5,983 nt of DNA from Elusimicrobia bacterium CG03_land_8_20_14_0_80_50_18. GTDB taxonomy: Bacteria > CG03. This document shows, in pieces, positions 1 through 5,451 of this stretch (its first letter is position 1; every line of letters starts with the position of its first letter). Where the stretch lies: positions 1 through 5,983 of the forward strand of contig PEUP01000091.1 in NCBI GenBank assembly GCA_002780705.1, given 5' to 3'. Below the pieces are notes generated by a model, which had not been told where the DNA came from, searched no databases, and saw only the letters and a program-made list of their open reading frames with translations. A program made the translations under genes and the position numbers.

Positions 1-54
1 CTTGTCGGCCTTGCCCCTCTCAACTATGCAGGTAATCATTTTAAAATCACTCAT
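1..54 (-). CDS. Probable P-II-like nitrogen-regulator-type protein, N-terminus only
   Basis: Only the first 18 codons are inside the window; the gene runs off the left edge. The visible protein is MSDFKMITCIVERGKADK. The start is supported by a good Shine-Dalgarno, GGGAGG, 7 nt upstream of the ATG. The pattern of a short beta strand (MITCIVERG) followed by KADK resembles the first strand and helix of P-II-like small trimeric signalling proteins, which bind nucleotides or other small ligands in the cytoplasm. With 18 residues this is only a resemblance. It begins 22 nt after the stop of the TPR gene and reads the same way, so it is probably the last visible member of the motor operon or the first gene after it. 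Confidence 0.5.
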   Translation of the reverse strand, partial: MSDFKMITCIVERGKADK

Positions 55-76
55 TACAGCGCCTCCCTTAATTGTT

Positions 77-934
77 TCAGCCGCCTCGTTTCGTTTTTCT
101 ATCCAGCAGGTTCAGGAATTTTTTAACATCTCTGTTGCCGGGATCTGTTTTAAGCGCTAACTGCCAGTTTTTCCGGGCCTCCGGCAAATTATTTAACGCG
201 TAATACGCCGAGCCTTTCCTCATAAGAGCGAGAGTGTTCTTCTCGTCGAGCGCGAGTATCCTGTCGCAAAAAGTGATAGCGCCCGTGTAATCGGCCTTGT
301 AAATGGAATCAAGCGAGCTCTGAAGCAGCTGCTTCATAAGATCCATGCCCTCTATGAGTTTGACACGGGATCTTGCTTCGGGGTATTTCTCTTCCATGTA
401 CGCGAGCAGTGATGAAATCTTCCTGCCGAGAGAGCCGTCTTTATTCAACTGCCCCGCGTATATGGCCGCGTCAAACATCAGCCCTGTATTTTCATCAAAA
501 TACGCATGAACGCTTTTTCTAAGCAACTCCTGGACAGCGCCGGAACCCGAACAATCTTCAATAATAGCGGATATCTCCTGAAGCTTATCTTTTTTATCAG
601 CCATACCGGGATAGGTGGGATCAATATCCAGCGCTTTGCCCGCGGCGTCGTGGGCAATGAACCATTTACCGCTCTGCATATTTTTTTCAAAAGCCTCAAC
701 GCGCGGCGTGAGTTCCTGTGTTATCTTATTCCTGGTAAATTCTATCATTTTATGAGGCGGCACCTGTTCGGGATCTATCTCAAGTATCCTCTGCCAGCAC
801 CTGATAGCGTCGCTGTATTTGCCGGCGCTGAAATTTTTGACTGCTAAATTATAGAGTCCCGTCACATCATCCGCGGCGGGACATAAGGAAATAGCCGCCA
901 GAAAGACAGCGATGGAAATGCGGAAAATTCTCAT
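77..934 (-). CDS. Secreted TPR-repeat protein of the motor operon
   Basis: A 285-residue protein that begins with a clear Sec signal peptide: MRIFR, a hydrophobic core at about 6-17, and a probable cleavage near residues 20-21 (CPA-AD). Cys18 is preceded by Leu, so it does not fit a standard lipobox. TPR-like helical pairs are visible at about 25-57 (ending EIDPEQ), 78-108 (ending DIDPTYP), 205-235 and 236-269 (ending KTDPGN). The middle, about 110-200, is helical and has no motif I recognise. TPRs bind proteins, so a scaffold or assembly role in the periplasm next to the two OmpA-type proteins is likely. The exact role is unknown. It starts 1 nt after the stop of the second motB-like gene, with only a weak AAGGGG upstream, so translational coupling is likely. 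Secreted TPR proteins are also common in unrelated envelope machines. Confidence 0.85.
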   Translation of the reverse strand: MRIFRISIAVFLAAISLCPAADDVTGLYNLAVKNFSAGKYSDAIRCWQRILEIDPEQVPPHKMIEFTRNKITQELTPRVEAFEKNMQSGKWFIAHDAAGKALDIDPTYPGMADKKDKLQEISAIIEDCSGSGAVQELLRKSVHAYFDENTGLMFDAAIYAGQLNKDGSLGRKISSLLAYMEEKYPEARSRVKLIEGMDLMKQLLQSSLDSIYKADYTGAITFCDRILALDEKNTLALMRKGSAYYALNNLPEARKNWQLALKTDPGNRDVKKFLNLLDRKTKRGG

Positions 935-935
935 C

Positions 936-1613
936 TTAAGTCTTCGCCCCTTCTTTTCCGGCCGTTTCGCGCAGAATGCTGATCTCTATGCGCCTGTTGC
1001 GGCTGCGTCCGGCGGCGTCGGTGTTCGGCGCGACAGGGCTGTGCTCTCCGAAGCCGTAGGCGGAAAACCTTGACGGTGGTATTTTCTCAATATCTATGAA
1101 ATACCTTATCACATTGAAAGCCCTGAGAGTTGAGAGCTCAAAATTACCTCCGGGCAGCGCCCGGAACGGCAGATCATCCGTGTGGCCCGCGACATTCACC
1201 TTGTTGCGGGTTTCCCTGAGCACCCGGGCGACTTTAAAGAGCACATCGAGGCTTGACGCTTTCAATTCCGCGGAGCCCGAGTCAAAAAGCACGGGACTGT
1301 CCAGCATTATCTTTATTTTCCTCGCGTCCATCTGGATGACGCCTTTTTCGGAGCCGAATATCTCTTCCATTCTTTCTGCCGTTTCCACATCTCCGACGGG
1401 ATGTTTTTCGCGCGACACGCCCGACTGAAGCTTTGCTATTACGCCTTCGTATTCAACGCCCGACTTCAACGATATGGTGTAAAGAATCATGAAGAATATC
1501 ATGCAGAGAAGCATCATTGTGCCGTAGGGCGTCTTCCACGAAGAAGGGTCAAACTTTTTTTTATTCCCTGTTATTCTGTCACCCCGCCTGCGGCCTGCGC
1601 TGAAACAGCTCAC
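936..1613 (-). CDS. MotB/OmpA-family protein lacking the channel aspartate
   Basis: A 225-residue inner-membrane protein with a basic N-terminus, one membrane segment (about 29-49), a charged linker, and a C-terminal OmpA-type peptidoglycan-binding domain (about 99-215). The domain shows VLFDSGSAEL at 108-117, GHTDD at 143-147, ELSTLRA at 159-165 and NRRIEI at 206-211. Layout and length match MotB. Aligning Trp26 with Trp15 of the neighbouring MotB puts Thr32 where that protein has Asp21, and the membrane segment contains no acidic residue, so it should not carry ions by itself. The start is GTG, overlapping the previous TGA stop in the sequence GTGA, with a strong AAGGAGG 8 nt upstream. It looks like a diverged duplicate of the preceding gene that became a second wall anchor or a partner in a mixed stator. 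Confidence 0.9.
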   Translation of the reverse strand: MSCFSAGRRRGDRITGNKKKFDPSSWKTPYGTMMLLCMIFFMILYTISLKSGVEYEGVIAKLQSGVSREKHPVGDVETAERMEEIFGSEKGVIQMDARKIKIMLDSPVLFDSGSAELKASSLDVLFKVARVLRETRNKVNVAGHTDDLPFRALPGGNFELSTLRAFNVIRYFIDIEKIPPSRFSAYGFGEHSPVAPNTDAAGRSRNRRIEISILRETAGKEGAKT

Positions 1614-2278
1614 TCTATATCCTCCTTGAGAAGAACTATTTCTATCCGCCGGTTTTTCTGCCTCTGATCAAAATCATCATTGGAATAACGCGGGAAGTAT
1701 TCGCCGTAACCGGCGGCTATAAATCTTTCAGCCGGAAGGCCCAGTCCGACAAAATAACTGATCACATTAACCGCTCTGCGGGCGGAAAGCTCCCAGTTTG
1801 AGCGGAATTCCCGGCTCTTTATCGGCACATTATCTGTGTGGCCCTCCACCACCACTCTGTGAGATGTCATTGAAAGTGTCCTGGCTATGCCCCTTAAAAG
1901 TGCCTTTGTTTCGGGCTTCACCTCGGCGCGGCCGGAATCAAAAAGCACCGGCGTGTTCAAAACAAGCCTTATCTGGCTCTCGGAAGTTTCAAGGTTAGAG
2001 TATTTGTTCAGATCCCCCTGACTCATCATGTGCTTGAGACTTGAGTTCGTTTCATCCTCAGCGAATTTTTTCAGCACCCCGTCGGCCTTGCGCTGAAGGA
2101 GTTTTTCCCTGTTTCCCGCCGAGCTGAGCGCGGCATACATTTCCTGCTGGCGGCTCTTTGAAAGTCTTGTGAAACCGTAAAGCAGCAGAAAAAAAAGCAT
2201 AAGGTTGGTCGTCATATCGCAGAAAACGGTCAGCCATATTGGTTCTTTCTCAGCTTGTTTGATCGATCGGAATATCAT
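1610..2278 (-). CDS. motB: MotB-type stator protein with OmpA peptidoglycan-binding domain
   Basis: A 222-residue protein. One membrane segment at about 15-36 contains Asp21 in WLTVFCDMTTNLMLFF, the position of the ion-binding Asp32 of E. coli MotB. A linker follows, then an OmpA domain at about 102-218 with VLFDSGRAEV (111-120), EGHTDN (145-150), WELSARRAV (162-170) and KNRRIEI (208-214). These mark the peptidoglycan-binding site. In known stators five MotA subunits surround two MotB, the aspartate passes protons or sodium ions, and the OmpA domain anchors the complex to the wall. It is shorter than E. coli MotB (308 residues). It follows motA after 86 nt instead of overlapping it, and a repeat cluster fills that gap. 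No strong Shine-Dalgarno is visible at its ATG, which makes expression relative to motA uncertain. Confidence 0.92.
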   Translation of the reverse strand: MIFRSIKQAEKEPIWLTVFCDMTTNLMLFFLLLYGFTRLSKSRQQEMYAALSSAGNREKLLQRKADGVLKKFAEDETNSSLKHMMSQGDLNKYSNLETSESQIRLVLNTPVLFDSGRAEVKPETKALLRGIARTLSMTSHRVVVEGHTDNVPIKSREFRSNWELSARRAVNVISYFVGLGLPAERFIAAGYGEYFPRYSNDDFDQRQKNRRIEIVLLKEDIE

Positions 2279-2287
2279 GTCTTATCA

Positions 2288-2360
2288 GGGACGGTTCCTA
2301 ATACAGCGCCTCGCCCGATAATCCGTCCCGATGAAGAAAACGGGGACGGTTCCGGTTTTC
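2288..2360. repeat. REP-like repeat cluster between motA and motB
   Basis: The 11-mer GGGACGGTTCC occurs twice in direct orientation, at 2288-2298 and 2343-2353, and an inverted CCGTCCC lies between them at 2323-2329. Either direct copy can pair with the central one over 7 bp. The second copy also sits inside an imperfect 25-bp inverted repeat at 2336-2360: arms GAAAAC and GTTTTC, one mismatch, then GGGAC pairing with GTTCC around a one-base centre. This hairpin begins 5 nt after the motA stop on the transcribed strand. There is no T tract after it, so it is not a typical intrinsic terminator. The layout resembles REP/BIME elements, which can stabilise the upstream mRNA end or reduce downstream expression. 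Whether it recurs in this genome cannot be seen here. Confidence 0.6.
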
Positions 2361-2364
2361 CCTG

Positions 2365-3129
2365 TCATTGCTGTTTTGCGCGGATCTGCTTTGAGAGGAA
2401 AGCGTCAAGACGGCGCGTGGTTATGGACGGCACCTCGCCGTTCAGGACGGATTCCAGACCCTCGGCGACGAGCTCCTTGGCAAGGATTTCCTCTCTTGAG
2501 TGCTCGCCCAGTTTCAGTGAGGCCGGGAGAAAAAGAAAATTCGCGCCGAAGATGCCGTAAAAAGTCGTTGTCACGGCGATGGCCATTGAGGCCCCCATAC
2601 TCTGGGGATCCTGAAGATTTTTGAGCACCTGAATCACACCGATGAGAGTGCCAAGAAGGCCGAAAATCGGGGAAAAAGTGGCCATGGCCTGAAGAACACC
2701 AGAGGCCCGCTCATGCCTCTGCGCCACGGAAAAAATTTCCTGCCTCATGTTCTCCACTATAATATCCTTTTCTATGCCGTCCGCTATTTTCTTGATGTTC
2801 TCCGACAGGAAATGGTCTTTGGTCCTGAGCTTTCCGTCCGAGATAGACATGATTCCGCCTTTTTTAGCTTCCGCTGAAAGAAGCGCCATATCGCTTATAA
2901 GGCCGGCAATGTCAATTTTAGGCGGCGGGAAAAAAATCAGCCTGACCGCGCGGGGGAGCTGTATAATGGTTTTGAAGGGAAACGCGATCATCGTAGAACC
3001 CAGCGTGCCGCCGAAAACAAGGATGGCGGCGTCCAGGTTGAACAGCAGATAGACAACCTCTCCGTGAAGCATGACGATATATATGGCGCCGCCGCCGATA
3101 GCAAGGCCCAGAACTGTCATTAGATCCAT
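2365..3129 (-). CDS. motA: MotA-type stator channel protein
   Basis: A 254-residue membrane protein with the four-helix layout of MotA/PomA: membrane segments at about 4-20, 30-50, 147-168 and 181-204, with a cytoplasmic loop (51-146) and a charged tail. The N-terminus MDLMTVLGLAIGGGAI and the segment LDAAILVFGGTLGSTMIAFP are typical. Pro154 (TFSPIFGLLGTLIGV) and Pro202 (FLPASLKLG) match the two conserved prolines (173 and 222 in E. coli) needed to couple ion flow to movement. In the loop that touches FliG, Lys89 lies at the place of Arg90, while the position of Glu98 is Ser97 with Asp98 beside it. The length fits PomA-type proteins. It starts 6 nt after the FliF/FliG chimera stop, with GGAGG 11 nt upstream. 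The standard loop and short tail argue against the ZorA branch. Confidence 0.93.
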   Translation of the reverse strand: MDLMTVLGLAIGGGAIYIVMLHGEVVYLLFNLDAAILVFGGTLGSTMIAFPFKTIIQLPRAVRLIFFPPPKIDIAGLISDMALLSAEAKKGGIMSISDGKLRTKDHFLSENIKKIADGIEKDIIVENMRQEIFSVAQRHERASGVLQAMATFSPIFGLLGTLIGVIQVLKNLQDPQSMGASMAIAVTTTFYGIFGANFLFLPASLKLGEHSREEILAKELVAEGLESVLNGEVPSITTRRLDAFLSKQIRAKQQ

Positions 3130-3135
3130 AATTCT

Positions 3136-4509
3136 TTAAGCCTCCGTTGATTTCGTTTTCAGCAAACCGTCTCTCTTGAGGCGCGACACCAGGCGGGAAA
3201 GAGACTTCTTTTCAGATATAAGTTTCTCCCTGCCCGCTCCGGAGCCGAGTTCTATTTCCTCATTCAGCCGCGATGAAATACCCGCGGGGAATTTATCAAG
3301 AACCTGCTTCCTCACATCCTCCGGAAGAGTCCTCAGAACATCTGCGAAAGAAACGGGATTGAAATGCTGGTAGATGAGCAGCAGATGTTCCGCGCTCATC
3401 TCCGCAAGCTGCGCCGGCCTGAAAACGGATTTTTTGAGTTCTGCCGCAAATGCACGGTCTTTGGAGGCTATTGAAATGAGATACTCATCCATTTCCTCGT
3501 CGGAAAGATTTTCCAGTATATCCGCGACAACTTCTTTCCCGCCAACAAAGAAATCAAGTTTTTGCTTTAACTTGTTCTCCCATGCGGACACCTCTTCGCC
3601 CGGAAGAGAGCGGGTATCGGTCAGCCGCGCGAGAGCCTCTCCGGCGAGTTTTTTATCAAGCCCTGAAAGAATCACGCCCGAAAGTTCAGGGGCATAATTC
3701 AGAAGTATCGCGATATTCTCCGCTTTTTCATTTTTAAGCAAAAATAAAAGTTTATCCGCCATGTCCGGCGTCACAAAAGAAAAATGGCCTTTTGCCTCCC
3801 CTGATTCGCGGCCTCCGGCAGAGGGCGAAAAAGCTTCCGCCGTCGTGAGCGCGGAAGAAAAAGCGCCGGATGATCCGGACACGCTTTTTTCGCCCGCGGC
3901 CCTGACCGCCTGTGACACGGCTTCGGCAGAAGCGGGGAAGGTTTTAGTGACAAATATAAAAAAAGCCACAAGCGATGCCCCGAGGAAAGCCGTAAACAGT
4001 AAACCCCAGAGGTGCGGAGGATAAATGATATCCGACCAGCTGAAAGGATTTCTCTTGAAATCTATTCTCTCTATACTGAGGATATCTCCCCTGGCCTCAT
4101 CCATACCCAGCACTCCGGAGGATACCTCTTTGACCACTTTAATCATGCTTTCCGGGAGGCTGTTATCCACAATAATCTGGGCAGAAAGTTTTTTTATTTT
4201 TTTGGCCGTGTCGCCGAGCTGCATGCCCGCAAGGCCAAGTCCCAGTTTTTCCTGAAGGGGCACGCCCGGCAGCACAAACTCGTCTTCGGCATCCTTGCCG
4301 TCATCCGTGCCGACAAGTTGCGCGTCTATAACAATAATGAGTTTATCCGTTCCTATGATTTCGGTCAGAATTCTGTAGAGCCTCTCCTCCAGATTTTTTT
4401 CTATGGCAATCTTGGTCTGTATGTCCTCGCCCTGGTTTGCCGGAGCAAACTGCGCAAGAAGAAAAAAAGCCAGGATTGCCGGCAGTAAACGCAATTTCAT
4501 CACTGCCAT
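3136..4509 (-). CDS. FliF (C-terminal part)-FliG (middle and C-terminal) chimeric membrane protein
   Basis: A 457-residue protein that joins parts of two flagellar proteins. Residues 1-24 look like a Sec signal peptide (MAVMKLRLL, hydrophobic core, cleavage after APA). Residues about 30-155 resemble the last periplasmic ring-building region of FliF, with NLEERLYRILTEIIGTDKLI and MDEARGDILSIERIDFKR (136-153, compare GID..RGDQV.V in FliF). A membrane helix follows at about 166-188, then an Ala/Ser/Gly-rich linker (190-245). The rest resembles FliG: middle domain from about 248 (KLLFLLKNEKAENIAILLNYAPE), a GG motif at 323-324 (GGKEVVADIL), and the torque domain at about 362-450. The FliF first membrane helix, first ring domains and FliG N-terminal domain are absent. 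The expected topology is FliF part outside the inner membrane, FliG part in the cytoplasm facing MotA. The start lies 2 nt after the GAF gene stop; Met4 is an alternative with no better ribosome site. Domain assignment is from motifs by eye; the FliG part is the firmer one. Confidence 0.82.
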   Translation of the reverse strand: MAVMKLRLLPAILAFFLLAQFAPANQGEDIQTKIAIEKNLEERLYRILTEIIGTDKLIIVIDAQLVGTDDGKDAEDEFVLPGVPLQEKLGLGLAGMQLGDTAKKIKKLSAQIIVDNSLPESMIKVVKEVSSGVLGMDEARGDILSIERIDFKRNPFSWSDIIYPPHLWGLLFTAFLGASLVAFFIFVTKTFPASAEAVSQAVRAAGEKSVSGSSGAFSSALTTAEAFSPSAGGRESGEAKGHFSFVTPDMADKLLFLLKNEKAENIAILLNYAPELSGVILSGLDKKLAGEALARLTDTRSLPGEEVSAWENKLKQKLDFFVGGKEVVADILENLSDEEMDEYLISIASKDRAFAAELKKSVFRPAQLAEMSAEHLLLIYQHFNPVSFADVLRTLPEDVRKQVLDKFPAGISSRLNEEIELGSGAGREKLISEKKSLSRLVSRLKRDGLLKTKSTEA

Positions 4510-4511
4510 GT

Positions 4512-4973
4512 TTAGAATTCCGCGGCGATGATATCCGCTATGATTTTTGCGGTGCTCAGATTATCCTGTGTCAGAATGTCTTTTGATGTGGATTTTTTAG
4601 CGTTGATAACGCCGACAACTTTGCCGTTTTTGATTCCCGGCACACTCAAGCCTGACGATATTTCCTCGTATTTTTTGAGATGCGTGAAATTCTTATTGTG
4701 AGAAATGTCTCCAACTATAAGGAAAGGTTTTTTTTCAGCGGCCGAACGCCCCGCTATCCTCTCCCCGACCTTTACGCGGATTCCCAGTTTCTTGCCCGCG
4801 ACTTCGGCGCTCTCTTCTCCCGATGTGACAATTTCTATCTCATCCGAGTCATCGTGCTTCATCATAAAGGAGCAGCCGTCCGCCTTTACGAGTTCAGCCA
4901 GAATTTTTAGCGCTGTTTCAACAACCTTCCGTTTCTCCGCTCCGAGTTTAGCGTCACTGACAAATACAGGCAT
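4512..4973 (-). CDS. Stand-alone GAF-domain protein, first gene of the motor operon
   Basis: A 153-residue soluble protein with no signal peptide or membrane segment, covered by one GAF domain. Visible marks are the first helix (VVETALKILAELVKADGCSFMM, 17-38), VGERIAGRSAAEKKPFLIVGDI (69-90), the SSGLSVPGIKNGKVVGVINA strand pair (106-125) and a final helix (LSTAKIIADIIAAEF). GAF domains bind small ligands such as cyclic nucleotides, haem or tetrapyrroles, or serve as dimerisation modules. No output domain is attached, so it would act through a partner. It sits 2 nt before the FliF/FliG chimera, which suggests a switch or regulator of the motor. The start is fixed by an AGGAGG 8 nt upstream. 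The ligand cannot be told from the sequence. Confidence 0.85.
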   Translation of the reverse strand: MPVFVSDAKLGAEKRKVVETALKILAELVKADGCSFMMKHDDSDEIEIVTSGEESAEVAGKKLGIRVKVGERIAGRSAAEKKPFLIVGDISHNKNFTHLKKYEEISSGLSVPGIKNGKVVGVINAKKSTSKDILTQDNLSTAKIIADIIAAEF

Positions 4974-4998
4974 CTTTGTATCCTCCTAATCTTTTCTT

Positions 4999-5018
4999 CG
5001 CGCGCACGCGCGCATACA
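4999..5018. repeat. 20-nt alternating purine-pyrimidine tract
   Basis: Every step alternates pyrimidine and purine, mostly CG, through 20 bases that include CGCGCGCACGCGCGCA. It can fold as a short GC hairpin and is the kind of sequence that forms Z-DNA under negative supercoiling. It lies between the candidate terminator and the ribosome site of the GAF gene, so it would be in the 5' leader or promoter zone of the motor operon. Beside it is a tandem 7-mer, AACACTC, at 5019-5025 and 5026-5032. I find no convincing -35/-10 pair for the motor operon in this spacer. Confidence 0.5.
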
Positions 5019-5032
5019 AACACTCAACACTC

Positions 5033-5065
5033 AAAAAACCGCGGGGCAAACTATGGCTCGCCCGC
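5033..5065 (-). terminator. Candidate intrinsic terminator after ssrA
   Basis: On the leftward strand GCGGG (5065-5061) can pair with CCCGC (5045-5041), extended by one more pair across a bulged base. The stem is followed by GG and then six T residues (5038-5033). The stem is short and the loop of 14-15 nt is long, so strength is uncertain. It would end transcription of ssrA about 40 nt past its mature 3' end. An upstream hairpin of CCGCC and GGCGG with a GACA loop (5062-5075) uses four of the same five bases, so the two folds exclude each other. Confidence 0.42.
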
Positions 5066-5105
5066 CGACAGGCGGACTTTCAGCGCCACATTTAACTAAA
5101 ACTAT

Positions 5106-5451
5106 TGGAGGTGGCGGGAGTCGAACCCGCGTCCGATAAAGCACCTTCCGGGTATCTACAGGCTTAGTCCGCGTTTTAGGTCTCCCCCGTGGCCGTCTTC
5201 CGCAGACGAAATACGGCCGGGGCAGTTTCCTGTTTTCTCACGCGAAAAAGGGAAACGCTCTTCCGCGCCAGCCCGCCTGATGACGGCCTCACCCCGGCCG
5301 GCGAACATGCCGGGGGCGCCGGGTAACCTTTAGCAGGTTGCCATTGCCATGTTATTGGCAGTTTAAAGCGGTCGGATTTATATGCGGCCCACGACCATCC
5401 GCAGCCTGCTGCCTGAAAAGGACACTGTCACCGTCGAGACCGTTCACCCCC
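5106..5451 (-). ncRNA. ssrA: Transfer-messenger RNA (tmRNA), one-piece form
   Basis: tmRNA frees ribosomes stuck on broken mRNAs and adds a degradation tag, together with SmpB. The mature 5' end GGGGGTGAACGG pairs with CACCTCC at the 3' end through 7 bp including one G-U, followed by discriminator A. CCA is not encoded (next bases are ATA). The T arm is GCGGG TTCGACT CCCGC, preceded by the conserved GCCTGTAGATACC. Length is 346 nt, normal for the family. The tag frame starts after TTTAAACT at GCC (5359) and reads ANNMAMATC, with stop TAA at 5332-5330. The stop sits in the loop of an AACCT/AGGTT hairpin, as expected for helix 5. The tag ends in ATC, not the usual AA. The 5' end lies inside the smpB coding region, so maturation must cut the shared transcript or the gene has its own promoter within smpB; TATGAT at 5499-5494 is a weak candidate -10. 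Confidence 0.95.
5330..5359 (-). other. tmRNA tag reading frame (ANNMAMATC-stop)
   Basis: Nine codons, GCC AAT AAC ATG GCA ATG GCA ACC TGC, then TAA. The Ala resume codon followed by Asn agrees with most known tags, and the stop is placed in the helix 5 loop. The other two frames fail: one stops after two codons and one has no stop for a long distance. The C-terminus Ala-Thr-Cys departs from the Leu/Val/Ala-Ala-Ala pattern that ClpXP recognises in well-studied species. Confidence 0.8.

Noticed and set aside
506..847. Rightward open frame of 113 residues opposite the TPR gene
   Set aside because: Shadow of the TPR coding frame; no motif and no start signal.
2336..2360. Intrinsic terminator after motA
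   Set aside because: The hairpin has no T run on the leftward strand, and the next gene belongs functionally to the same operon; the repeated 11-mer fits a REP-like element better.
936..3129. Zorya anti-phage system (ZorA/ZorB are MotA/MotB relatives)
   Set aside because: MotA here has no long cytoplasmic tail, no ZorC, ZorD or ZorE-type gene is nearby, and a FliG-type partner is present.
4012..4488. 158-residue rightward open frame
   Set aside because: It lies wholly inside the FliF/FliG chimera on the other strand, has no family resemblance or ribosome site, and is explained by the codon use of the real gene.
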